Assembly (NCBI GenBank): GCA_902826065.1
Contig: CADEDM010000013.1
Location: 1 to 45,549 of the forward strand
Direction: 5' to 3'
Origin: an uncultured Acidobacteriota bacterium
GTDB lineage: Bacteria; Acidobacteriota; Vicinamibacteria; Vicinamibacterales; UBA2999
DNA: 45,549 nt
This document shows, piece after piece, positions 8,547 through 15,624 of this stretch. The notes under the pieces are model-generated. The model saw only the letters and a program-made list of their open reading frames with translations. It ran no database searches and was not told the origin of the DNA. Made by a program: the position numbers and the translations under genes. Each line of letters opens with the position of its first letter. The first letter of the stretch is position 1.

Positions 8547-9227
8547 GCCGGCGAACAGATCCGGCAACTCCAGAAGCTCGGCGATCACGTGCGTCGGCGC
8601 GTACTCGCTGAGCGTGTCGGCCGAGTGTGCACCGGTGGTGATGCCCACCACGTAGCGGCACCCGGCGGCGTGCCCTTCCTGGATGTCGACCGGCGTGTCG
8701 CCGACCTTCATCACCCGCGCCGGATCGGACAGGCCGACCTCGGACATCAGGCGATGGATCATGTCCGGGTACGGCCGGCCGCGCGGCACCTCGTCGCTCG
8801 CGACGACGGCGTCGAGGAGGCCGCGTTCCTGCCAACGCAGCCGGGCGATGATCGCACTGGCGACGTCGCGGCTGAATCCGGTGTCGAGCGCCGTGCGGAT
8901 GCCGTGCCGGTGGCACCACGCGAACAGCTCCGACGCGCCGTCGCACTCCTCCACGTCCGGGTGCGACTCGTAGTGCCAGATCATCCGCTGGACGAAGTCG
9001 GTGTGCACCGCGTCGACGGCGCGGTCCGAGGCCGCGGCCTGGCCGCGAAACTCGGCGATCAGGGTCGTGATGGCCACCGGCATCGGCAGACCCAGCACGG
9101 CGTGGATCTGGCCAGGTGAGGCGCGCACGCCGGCGGCGGCGAGCGCGTCCCTGAGCACGCGGTTCACGGCGTGGCCGTCGAACACGGTGGTACCGGCCAT
9201 GCCGAACACGATGAGGTCGACGTTCAT
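8526..9227 (-). CDS. Phosphonatase-type HAD-family protein lacking the nucleophile Asp
   Basis: A 233-residue protein. The ATG at 9227 is preceded by GGGGGAG at good spacing; upstream in-frame codons are not protein-like. The protein resembles phosphonatase-like HAD hydrolases (phosphonoacetaldehyde hydrolase relatives). HAD motif I in that group reads F-D-x-A-G-T-T-V; here it is VFGMAGTTVF (7-16), so the expected nucleophile Asp is Gly9 (codon at 9201-9203). The other motifs look intact: the Thr motif LDTGFSRDV, the basic RGRPYPDM, and the acidic motif VGDTPVDIQEG. By family it would act on a phosphonate- or phosphate-containing metabolite in the cytoplasm. With Gly9 it should be catalytically dead unless the base is a sequencing error. 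It lies 31 bases after the phytase-like gene, probably co-transcribed. Confidence 0.8.
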   Translation of the reverse strand: MNVDLIVFGMAGTTVFDGHAVNRVLRDALAAAGVRASPGQIHAVLGLPMPVAITTLIAEFRGQAAASDRAVDAVHTDFVQRMIWHYESHPDVEECDGASELFAWCHRHGIRTALDTGFSRDVASAIIARLRWQERGLLDAVVASDEVPRGRPYPDMIHRLMSEVGLSDPARVMKVGDTPVDIQEGHAAGCRYVVGITTGAHSADTLSEYAPTHVIAELLELPDLFAGAQAGAA

Positions 9228-9258
9228 GGTGCTCCCCCTGCCGCTCGCGCGGCGGTGA

Positions 9259-10698
9259 CTAGCGGCAGTCGCGCGGACGCCCGAAGGCGCCATCCCGATC
9301 GTCGTCGTCCGGCCAGGCGCTATCACGCCGGTCGTCGCCGCCCCGGTCGTCGTCGCGTCCGTGACGGCAGGGCGTCACGCGCAACGCCGCCAGCGGCGTT
9401 CGCGAGGTCAGCGTGATGATCTCGGTGCCATCGGGCGTCCCCGGCACACGGCCATTGCCGCCCGGGTAGTTGTTGTCGAGGCCGACCAGCAACGTGAAGG
9501 GATCGACCATGGTCAGCGACTCGACCGACTGCAGCGGGAAGTTGAAGCGGTCGGCGGGGATGTCCAGCAGCGGGCCGCCGATGTCGCGCGGATCGGCGAC
9601 GTCCAGCAGGTCGACGACGAGGCGCTTGCGAAGCGCGCCCGTGGTGTCGTCGACGTCACCGAGGTCGAACAGGTACAGCTTCTTCTGCCGGGCCGGGTTC
9701 GCCGACGACGGCGGGCCCTGGAAGTCGTCGCGCTCGATCATCATGTAGCGGGTACGGGCGATGTGGGCCATGTCACCCGTGACGAAGACGTTCGTCGCGT
9801 TGCCAGTCCCGCCGGTGATGACGTCGGAGCTGTCCTTCAGGTAGGTCCAGGTACGCCCGGTGTAGCGTCCGGTCACCGTGTTGAACTCGAAGACCACCAG
9901 CTTGCGCTTGTCGGTCTCGCTCGCGATCGAGGCCTCGGTCGTCACGTAGAGTCTGGTGCCGCTGGCGTTGCGGGTCATGGCTTCGAAGCCACGCGAACTG
10001 GGCAGGTTGGCCGGCTCGGTCGTCGTGTTGCGCGGGTTCTGCGGCGCCCGCAGGTAGGGATGGCGGACCGGCGGGCTCATCAGCCGGCCCCTGGCGTCGA
10101 AGTGGAGCAGGTAGGGGCCAAACTCCTCGCCCACCCAGAAGGTGCCGTCGTCCATGCGGGCGATCGACTCCACGTCGAAGTCCGCGCCGGTGAGCAGGCG
10201 GCCCTGCCGGATGCTGGCGTCGACCAGGATGCTGCTGGTCGCGTAGTAGGTGGTGCGGGCGTAGACGGGCCCGTCAGTGATGTAGGTGGCGTCGACCAGG
10301 CGCCACGGATCGCTGAAGTGCGTGAACGTGTGGACGTCGACCGGGCCCCGCGCGCTCCTGCCGTCGCCGCGTGACTTGAAGCGCGGCGTCACCTCGTAGA
10401 AGCCGATCGTGAAATCGGCGCTGTTGGTCTGGGCGCCGAAGCCGTTGTCGGGCAGGGCGATGAAGCGCCCGCGCCGAGAGGCGGGAATCATGCCTGAGAA
10501 CCCGGGAATCGGCTGCCCGTTGTACGGAGGCGTGACGCCGTTGACCGGACCGGTGGTGAACTGGCCGGACAGTGGTCCGGGGCGGAGGTAGGTGGAGGGG
10601 ATCTCCGCCCAGCCGCTGAGCCGCAGCAGATCGTCGGACGCGATGACGGCGACGGTGAAGGCGAGGGCAGTGAGGACGGCGAGACACAGTGATCGCAT
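9259..10698 (-). CDS. Exported phytase-esterase-like protein
   Basis: A 479-residue protein with a signal peptide at about 1-20. The body fits the 'esterase-like activity of phytase' beta-propeller family: IALPDNGFGAQTNSADF, FDVESIARMDDGTFWVGEEFGPYLLHFD, GFEAMTRNASGTRLYV and VGLDNNYPG. Members are exported and predicted to hydrolyse phosphoesters or other esters; activity here is inferred. The start ATG has GGAG 7 bases upstream. The last roughly 38 residues form an unusual tail of Asp and Arg, starting and ending near Cys, that does not look like part of the propeller. Downstream on the same strand is the HAD gene. Upstream lies the GlpQ gene, separated by hairpins that probably terminate its transcript. 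Confidence 0.8.
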   Translation of the reverse strand: MRSLCLAVLTALAFTVAVIASDDLLRLSGWAEIPSTYLRPGPLSGQFTTGPVNGVTPPYNGQPIPGFSGMIPASRRGRFIALPDNGFGAQTNSADFTIGFYEVTPRFKSRGDGRSARGPVDVHTFTHFSDPWRLVDATYITDGPVYARTTYYATSSILVDASIRQGRLLTGADFDVESIARMDDGTFWVGEEFGPYLLHFDARGRLMSPPVRHPYLRAPQNPRNTTTEPANLPSSRGFEAMTRNASGTRLYVTTEASIASETDKRKLVVFEFNTVTGRYTGRTWTYLKDSSDVITGGTGNATNVFVTGDMAHIARTRYMMIERDDFQGPPSSANPARQKKLYLFDLGDVDDTTGALRKRLVVDLLDVADPRDIGGPLLDIPADRFNFPLQSVESLTMVDPFTLLVGLDNNYPGGNGRVPGTPDGTEIITLTSRTPLAALRVTPCRHGRDDDRGGDDRRDSAWPDDDDRDGAFGRPRDCR

Positions 10699-10727
10699 TC
10701 GAGGACTCCGGCAGCGGCGGCGAAATT

Positions 10728-10783
10728 GGGCGGTGCACCGCCCCGGGAAAGAAGGAGGCCGCGGTCACCCCGACCGCGGCCTC
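10728..10783 (-). terminator. Tandem hairpins after the GlpQ-type gene
   Basis: A perfect 12-bp stem (10755-10766 with 10772-10783, 5-base loop) follows the stop of the GlpQ-type gene on the minus strand. It is followed by the pyrimidine tract CTTCTTTCCC, which fits an intrinsic terminator. Next comes a perfect 16-bp palindrome, GGGCGGTGCACCGCCC (10728-10743), followed on the minus strand by AATTT. The second element could be a back-up terminator or an operator for the phytase-like gene, whose start is at 10698. Confidence 0.6.
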
Positions 10784-10803
10784 GAACCAGGGAGGATGTG
10801 TGC

Positions 10804-12003
10804 CTAGTCGCGGAACGGCGCGCACGCCGCCGGCGTGAACCAGAAGAGCGTCCGCGCGGTGAGCGCGGTGTCGGGGTTGTCGCTGAACACGCCGTCGACC
10901 CCGAGGCAGTAGAAGTGCAGGTACTCCTGCACCGGGTCGTCACCGTAGTCGGCAAGCAGATACTGACGCTCGCTCCGCCACGTGTAGGCATGTACGAACA
11001 GCCCGGCCGCGTGCGCGTCGCGGAGGAGCGAGGTGGGCGGCGTGGCCGAGCGATCCGCGTCGTTCACCGCGCCGTCGCCGTTGACGTCGTCGGCCTGGCC
11101 GTCGTGGTTGGCGTCCACGGCCCGGCCGCCGATGACGTACCGCTTCCACGGGCCGAGGCCGTCGGCGTAGCTGGCGATCTCGGCGAGACCGGACGGCGTC
11201 ACGAGATCAGCGTAGGTGCGGAGATCCCCGGCGGCCTTGAAGTCGTAGGGACCGTAACCGTCGGAGTCGATCGACCCGTCGAGCCGCACGTCGTTGGCGT
11301 CGATGAGCTGCACGAGTCGCACCGACGTCAGGCGATTCAGCAGCTTCAGGTTGGCCACCTCGAACGACTGGATGAACACCGGCGCGGAGCGGCGGTTCCA
11401 CCCGTAGCGGTCGAGCACGGTGAGCAGGCGGCGCTCGAGGGGCAGCCCGACGGACTGGTGATACGTGGGGTGCTTGGTCTCGGGATAGACCCCGACCTCG
11501 CGGCCATGTGAGCGGCGGGCGGACTGCGCCAGCTCGATCACCTCGGCGAAGGTGGGAATCCGGTAGCTGCCGTTGTACTGCTGCGGCCTGAACGCGAGCC
11601 GCTGCACGGCGCGCAACCGGCGAATCTCGGACAAGGTGAAGTCGTCGGCGAACCAGCCGGTGGTCGTGATGCCGTCGATGGTCTTGGTCGTGCGCTTCGA
11701 CGAGAACTCGGGATGGGCGGCGACATCGGTGGTGTCGGTGATGTCGACTTCGTGGCGGGCGATCAGCACGCCGTCCTTGGTCGACACCAGGTCCGGCTCG
11801 ATGTAGTCGGCGCCCTGCTCGATCGCGAGCGCATACGAGGCCAACGTGTGCTCGGGCAGATAGCCGGTGGCGCCGCGGTGGCCGAGCACGAGCGGCGAAC
11901 GCTCGTGGCGATCCCCGCGCGCGTCACGACGGTCGTCGTGGGCGGCGAGCAGTGTCGACGTCAGCGCGACGATCACGGCGCTGACCAGGGGCAGTCGGGT
12001 CAT
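10804..12003 (-). CDS. glpQ: Exported glycerophosphodiester phosphodiesterase with Ca-binding-like insert
   Basis: A 399-residue protein whose signal peptide (about 1-21) is followed by a short D/R/H-rich linker. It has the complete GlpQ-type GDPD signature: GHRGATGYLPEHT (41-53) with H42, YIEPDLV with E69 and D71, H84, and E175 in GVYPETKH. It should hydrolyse glycerophosphodiesters to glycerol 3-phosphate and an alcohol outside the cytoplasm. ATG 12003 is chosen because GGGAGGA sits 7 bases upstream. An oddity is an insert at about 297-318 containing DANHDGQADD and DVNGDGAVNDAD, which look like paired EF-hand/dockerin calcium loops, just before the last strands of the barrel. The gene is followed by tandem hairpins. 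Confidence 0.9.
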   Translation of the reverse strand: MTRLPLVSAVIVALTSTLLAAHDDRRDARGDRHERSPLVLGHRGATGYLPEHTLASYALAIEQGADYIEPDLVSTKDGVLIARHEVDITDTTDVAAHPEFSSKRTTKTIDGITTTGWFADDFTLSEIRRLRAVQRLAFRPQQYNGSYRIPTFAEVIELAQSARRSHGREVGVYPETKHPTYHQSVGLPLERRLLTVLDRYGWNRRSAPVFIQSFEVANLKLLNRLTSVRLVQLIDANDVRLDGSIDSDGYGPYDFKAAGDLRTYADLVTPSGLAEIASYADGLGPWKRYVIGGRAVDANHDGQADDVNGDGAVNDADRSATPPTSLLRDAHAAGLFVHAYTWRSERQYLLADYGDDPVQEYLHFYCLGVDGVFSDNPDTALTARTLFWFTPAACAPFRD

Positions 12004-12116
12004 GGAACGGTCCTCCCGGAGCGGGCACTCCGGCAGCGGAGTGTGGAAGGATGCTAGGGACCCGATGTGACCACGAGTCGATGGCGGCGTCTCGACGCCA
12101 TCATCTCTGCGTAACC

Positions 12117-12153
12117 GACGCGTGTCCCATCCAGGAGTGGCACACGACGCGTC
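12117..12153. other. Imperfect hairpin in the 12004-12262 intergenic region
   Basis: GACGCGT near 12117 pairs with ACGCGTC near 12147, with a second short stem (GTCC with GGCAC, offset by a bulge) inside. A separate nearby element, GATGGCG with CGCCATC (about 12080-12102), also forms a stem. The 259-base region separates the divergent GlpQ gene and the small gene at 12263. No convincing promoter boxes were recognised, so the function is unknown. Confidence 0.25.
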
Positions 12154-12262
12154 ATACCGGTGTCGCTCGTTCGTCGCGCCGGCGTCGACGGCAACCCCGA
12201 GAATGCGCGCACGTGGAGTACCTCGTGCACTCACTCCTATCCGTTGACGCCACCTCACCGTC

Positions 12263-12547
12263 ATGAACGACATCGACATCACCGAAGGCGCGATCGCCCG
12301 CGAGTTGCCCTCCGAGGGCGCCGACCCGCTCGCGCGGCTGCTCTGGACGCTCACACGCGGAGCCGAGATCGCGACGGCGCTCACGCGCCGCCATCCGCGG
12401 GGTGTGGAGATCGTCGTGGCGATCGGTGACGCCGTGCAGGTGAGCCAGGCGTTCCAGGCCCGACGCCTCGAGGATGCGTGGGCGCTCGCCGACGCGGTTC
12501 GGCGGGACTACGAACGACAGGGCTGGACGGGATCTGGCGCTCGGTAG
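12263..12547 (+). CDS. Small protein of unknown function (94 aa)
   Basis: A 94-residue soluble, mostly helical-looking protein with no signal peptide, no Cys and no recognised family motif. It starts with an acidic stretch (MNDIDITEG) and ends with a helix (LEDAWALADAVRRDYERQGW). It is supported as a gene by its ATG, codon use that matches the surrounding genes, and the lack of a better frame in this interval. It lies 78 bases before the YeeE/YedE transporter gene on the same strand. I considered a TusA-like sulfur carrier, which often accompanies such transporters, but the protein lacks the needed Cys-Pro motif. Confidence 0.5.
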   Translation: MNDIDITEGAIARELPSEGADPLARLLWTLTRGAEIATALTRRHPRGVEIVVAIGDAVQVSQAFQARRLEDAWALADAVRRDYERQGWTGSGAR

Positions 12548-12625
12548 CGCTCCAGGCATTGGTGTCGGCAGCGGGCGCCGATCCTCCAGCCTTGACCGCG
12601 GCGCCCAGTGTGACGACCATGTCCC

Positions 12626-13852
12626 ATGGCCGTCGCCAGCACCACCCTGTCGCCGCCGCTCGAGGCCGCCGCGCCGCGGTCGATCTCGCCGGGCCCGGCG
12701 GTCGTGGCCCTGCTCATCGCCTGGGCGGCCTGGACGCTCAACGCCGGCTTCGGCTGGCGCATCGGCGCGCTGTTCCTCGTCGGCACCGGCGCCGGCGTGG
12801 TGCTGTATCACGCGGCGTTCGGCTTCACCTCGGCATGGCGGGTGCTGATCGCCGACGGCCGCGGCGAAGGCGTGCGGGCGCAGATGCTGCTGCTGGCGCT
12901 GACGTGCGCCGCGTTCTTCCCGCTGCTGGCGCAAGGCGAGGCCTTTGGCACGCGGCTTTCGGGCCTGGTGCAGCCGCCCGGGTGGTCGGTCGTGATCGGC
13001 GCCTTCGTGTTCGGCGTCGGCATGCAGCTCGGCGGCGGCTGCGCGTCGGGCACGCTGTTCAGCGTCGGCGGGGGCAGCACGCGGATGGTCGTGACGTTGC
13101 TGGCGTTCATCGCCGGCTCGGTCTGGGCCACGGCGCATTCGACGTTCTGGGCGTCGCTGCCGGCGTTCCGTCCGACGTCGCTCGTGCAGCAGTTCGGACC
13201 GGTCGCCGCGCTGGCGATGAGCCTCGCGGTCTTCGGCGCCATCTTCGTCGCGACCGTCGTCATCGAGCGGCGCCGCTTCGGCCAACTCGTCGTCGCGGAG
13301 CCGTCGTCACGCCGTGCCCGGTGGCTCCGCGGGCCGTGGCCGCTCGTGGCCGGCGCCATCGGCCTGATGCTCGTGAACCTCGCCACGCTGCTCATCGCCG
13401 GCCGGCCCTGGGGCGTGACGTCGGCGTTCGCGCTGTGGGGCGCGAAGGCGCTGCGCGCGGTGGGCGTCCCCGTCGAGACGTGGCCGTACTGGGCGACGCC
13501 GGGCCAGACGGCGGCGCTCGATGGCAGCGTCTTCGGCGACGTGACGTCGGTGATGGACGGCGGCATCGTCCTGGGCGCGATGCTGGCAGCGCTGCTCGCC
13601 AGCCGCTTCAAACCGGTGTGGACCGTGCCCGTGCGGTCGCTGGTGGCGGCGATTGCCGGCGGGCTGATGCTGGGTTACGGCGCGCGCATCGCCTACGGCT
13701 GCAACATCGGCGCGTACTTCAGCGGCATCGCCTCCGGCAGCCTCCACGGGTGGCTGTGGCTGCCGTGCGCGTTCCTGGGAAACGTCGTGGGCACGTGGCT
13801 GCGACCGACATTCGGGTTGAGCGTGGAGCGCACGACGCTGCCGAAGTGCTGA
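12626..13852 (+). CDS. YeeE/YedE-family thiosulfate/sulfur transporter
   Basis: A 408-residue polytopic membrane protein with about ten hydrophobic segments. It carries both halves of the YeeE/YedE signature: GVGMQLGGGCASGTLFSVGGGS (C139, shown here in full as the first half motif) and YGCNIGAYFSGIASGSLHGW (C359). In the known thiosulfate transporter of this family (TsuA) such conserved cysteines relay thiosulfate through the membrane. C94, C381 and a C-terminal Cys are also present. It most likely imports thiosulfate or another small sulfur compound through the inner membrane. No sulfurtransferase gene is adjacent, so the use of the sulfur is not shown here. ATG 12626 is used; an out-of-frame ATG lies 6 bases before it. 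Confidence 0.85.
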   Translation: MAVASTTLSPPLEAAAPRSISPGPAVVALLIAWAAWTLNAGFGWRIGALFLVGTGAGVVLYHAAFGFTSAWRVLIADGRGEGVRAQMLLLALTCAAFFPLLAQGEAFGTRLSGLVQPPGWSVVIGAFVFGVGMQLGGGCASGTLFSVGGGSTRMVVTLLAFIAGSVWATAHSTFWASLPAFRPTSLVQQFGPVAALAMSLAVFGAIFVATVVIERRRFGQLVVAEPSSRRARWLRGPWPLVAGAIGLMLVNLATLLIAGRPWGVTSAFALWGAKALRAVGVPVETWPYWATPGQTAALDGSVFGDVTSVMDGGIVLGAMLAALLASRFKPVWTVPVRSLVAAIAGGLMLGYGARIAYGCNIGAYFSGIASGSLHGWLWLPCAFLGNVVGTWLRPTFGLSVERTTLPKC

Positions 13853-13865
13853 CTCGCGGCCGTCC

Positions 13866-13878
13866 TACAATGGCGGCC
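13866..13878 (+). promoter_or_regulatory. -10 box TACAAT of a possible leaderless transcript
   Basis: TACAAT at 13866-13871 lies 7 bases before the ATG at 13879, so transcription from this box would begin at or next to that start codon. There is no Shine-Dalgarno sequence before the ATG. A similar arrangement precedes the genes at 14459 and 35759. Confidence 0.4.
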
Positions 13879-14391
13879 ATGCGGACGAGCTGGGCACGGC
13901 AGCTGGGCGTCGTCATCCTGACCGGCGTGATGGCCGGTTGCTACGAGTCGGCCTTCCCCCTCGATCCCGAGCCCCGCGTCGACGTCGATCCGGCGCTGAC
14001 GGCGGTGTGGCGTTGCCTCCCGATGGACGCCGAGCCCACCGAGACGGCCGCGACGCTGACCATCACCCGGGGCACGGCGGCACGCACCTACGCCGCGACC
14101 TGGCAGGACGAGGGCGATTCGCCGGATCACTACGACGCCTACGCCAGCGCCGTCGACGGCGTCACCTACCTCAACGTGCGGGAACGGGCCGACGGCGGCC
14201 GCCAGCACCCGTGGTTCTTCATGCGGGCCACGCTGTTGCGGCCGAACGCGCTGCACCTGCAGATGGTGGCCGACACGGCGATGGCCGGCGTCGCGGCGAC
14301 GCCGGCGGCGGTGCGCGCGGCGTTGGCGCAGCGGCGGGCGGATCTGCTCTCGGACGGGGCGCTCTGCGCCCGGGCCAGGCCGGCGCCGTGA
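13879..14391 (+). CDS. Small exported lipoprotein of unknown function
   Basis: From ATG 13879 the protein has 170 residues; an alternative ATG at 13870 adds three. The N-terminus is a lipoprotein signal: positively charged (MRTSWARQ), hydrophobic (LGVVILTGVMAG), then Cys, with VMAGC as lipobox. The mature part (about 150 residues) contains WRCLPMDAEPTETAATLTITRG and DEGDSPDHYDAYASAVDGVTYLNVRE, suggesting a small beta-rich domain like those of other exported proteins that report 'minimum quantity' style repeats. I do not recognise a family with confidence. It follows the transporter gene by 26 bases, but a -10-like box immediately before it suggests its own promoter. The second start is preferred because it fits that promoter. 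Confidence 0.65.
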   Translation: MRTSWARQLGVVILTGVMAGCYESAFPLDPEPRVDVDPALTAVWRCLPMDAEPTETAATLTITRGTAARTYAATWQDEGDSPDHYDAYASAVDGVTYLNVRERADGGRQHPWFFMRATLLRPNALHLQMVADTAMAGVAATPAAVRAALAQRRADLLSDGALCARARPAP

Positions 14392-14419
14392 GATCCGGCT
14401 GGTGCGTGGCCGGCCCGGC

Positions 14420-14459
14420 GTTACGTGAAACGACGTAGCCGTTACGTATACTACCGTAA
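14420..14459 (+). promoter_or_regulatory. Leaderless-type promoter with phased GTTACGT repeats
   Basis: GTTACGT occurs at 14420-14426 and 14441-14447, exactly 21 bases apart (two helical turns). Each copy is also part of an inverted repeat: TACGT-N6-ACGTA (14422-14437) and TTACG-N8-CGTAA (14442-14459). The second overlaps the -10-like box TATACT (14447-14452), which lies 6 bases before the ATG at 14459. A dimeric repressor bound here would block the promoter, so the downstream ATPase gene may be autoregulated or induced. Confidence 0.5.
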
Positions 14460-15610
14460 TGGCTGCGTCCAACCCGTTCGTCTACGGCGAGATCGTCTCC
14501 GCCGATGCCTTCGCCGACCGTGACTCCGAGCGCGAACGCCTGACCCGCGATCTCGCCTCGGGCCAGAAGGTCTTCCTCATCTCACCGCGCCGCTACGGCA
14601 AGAGCTCGCTGGTGCGCGACGTGCTGCGCGGCCTGGCGCGCCGCAACATCCTCACCGTCGAGGTCACGGTCGCGGCGTCGAGTTCGTACGTCGGCTTCCT
14701 CGAGTCGTACGCGCGGGCGCTGGTCGCCGCCGACACGCCGGTGAGCCGCCTGCGCCGCTGGACCGCCGACCTGCTGCGCGACGCGCGTCCGGAAGTGCGC
14801 TTCGACGCCAAGTCGTCGGGCGACGGCGGCTTCAGCCTGGCCTTCCCCGCCGTGCGGACGCCGCGCGATGCGGCCCGGCTCGCGGCCGACGTCTACGCGC
14901 TGCCGGGCAAGATCGCGGCGGCGCGAAAGCAGCCGCTCGCCATCGCGCTCGACGAGTTCCAGGCCATCACCGCCTTCGACGGCGACACGGCGGAGCAGTC
15001 GCTGCGCGCGGCGGTGCAGGATCAGCGCGGCGTCGGCTACGTGTTCGCGGGCTCGGAGCCGTCGCTGATGGAGCGCATGGTGAGCCCGAAGCGGCCGTTC
15101 TACAAGGCCGGCCCGGTGATGCGGCTGCAGAAGATCGAACCGGACGTCTTCGCGGTGTGGCTCGAAGGCCGCTTCAAGGCCTCGGGCATGAAGCCGGAAG
15201 AAGGGCTCGGCGCGGCCATCGTCGACCTCGCCGGCAACGTCCCCTACGACGTCCAGCGCCTGGCGCACGAGGCGTGGGACGACTTGCACGAGCAGGGCCG
15301 GCGCGTGGCCACGCTCGACGATCTGCACGCGACGCTGACGCGGCTGCTGAACGAACAGCACACGGTCTACGAGGAAGCCTGGCAGCGGCACACGCTGGCC
15401 CAGCGCGGCGTGCTGCGTGCGCTCGTGCTCGAGGACGGCCGCGAGATGCTGTCGGGCGACGTGCGCACGAAACATCGGCTGGGCGGGACGTCGAGCGTGC
15501 AGGCGGCTCTTGCGGCGCTGGTGAAGCAGGACGTGGTGATGAAGGACGGCGCCGTCTATGTCGTCACCGACTCGCTGTACCGCGAGTGGGTCGCCCGCAA
15601 GACCTTCTAG
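14459..15610 (+). CDS. AAA/STAND-like P-loop ATPase with winged-helix C-terminus
   Basis: A 383-residue protein. Residues 1-40 resemble the lead-in of archaeal-type/MNS-STAND ATPases (NPFVYGEIV...FADRDSERERL). A P-loop SPRRYGKSSL is at 42-51, a Walker B AIALDEFQ at 161-168 and a sensor-like FAGSE at 196-200. The C-terminal 100 residues (QRGVLRALVLEDGREML...SSVQAALAALVKQDVV) look like a winged helix. This family includes signalling ATPases, and some members sit with mobile or defence genes, but no such partner is present here, so the role is unknown. It is a single-gene unit: its own promoter with repeats lies upstream, and the next gene converges 14 bases after its stop. Confidence 0.8.
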   Translation: MAASNPFVYGEIVSADAFADRDSERERLTRDLASGQKVFLISPRRYGKSSLVRDVLRGLARRNILTVEVTVAASSSYVGFLESYARALVAADTPVSRLRRWTADLLRDARPEVRFDAKSSGDGGFSLAFPAVRTPRDAARLAADVYALPGKIAAARKQPLAIALDEFQAITAFDGDTAEQSLRAAVQDQRGVGYVFAGSEPSLMERMVSPKRPFYKAGPVMRLQKIEPDVFAVWLEGRFKASGMKPEEGLGAAIVDLAGNVPYDVQRLAHEAWDDLHEQGRRVATLDDLHATLTRLLNEQHTVYEEAWQRHTLAQRGVLRALVLEDGREMLSGDVRTKHRLGGTSSVQAALAALVKQDVVMKDGAVYVVTDSLYREWVARKTF

Positions 15611-15624
15611 CGGTCAGACCCCGA

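Noticed and set aside
12263..12547. TusA-like sulfur carrier before the YeeE/YedE gene
   Set aside because: The protein has no Cys and no Cys-Pro motif.
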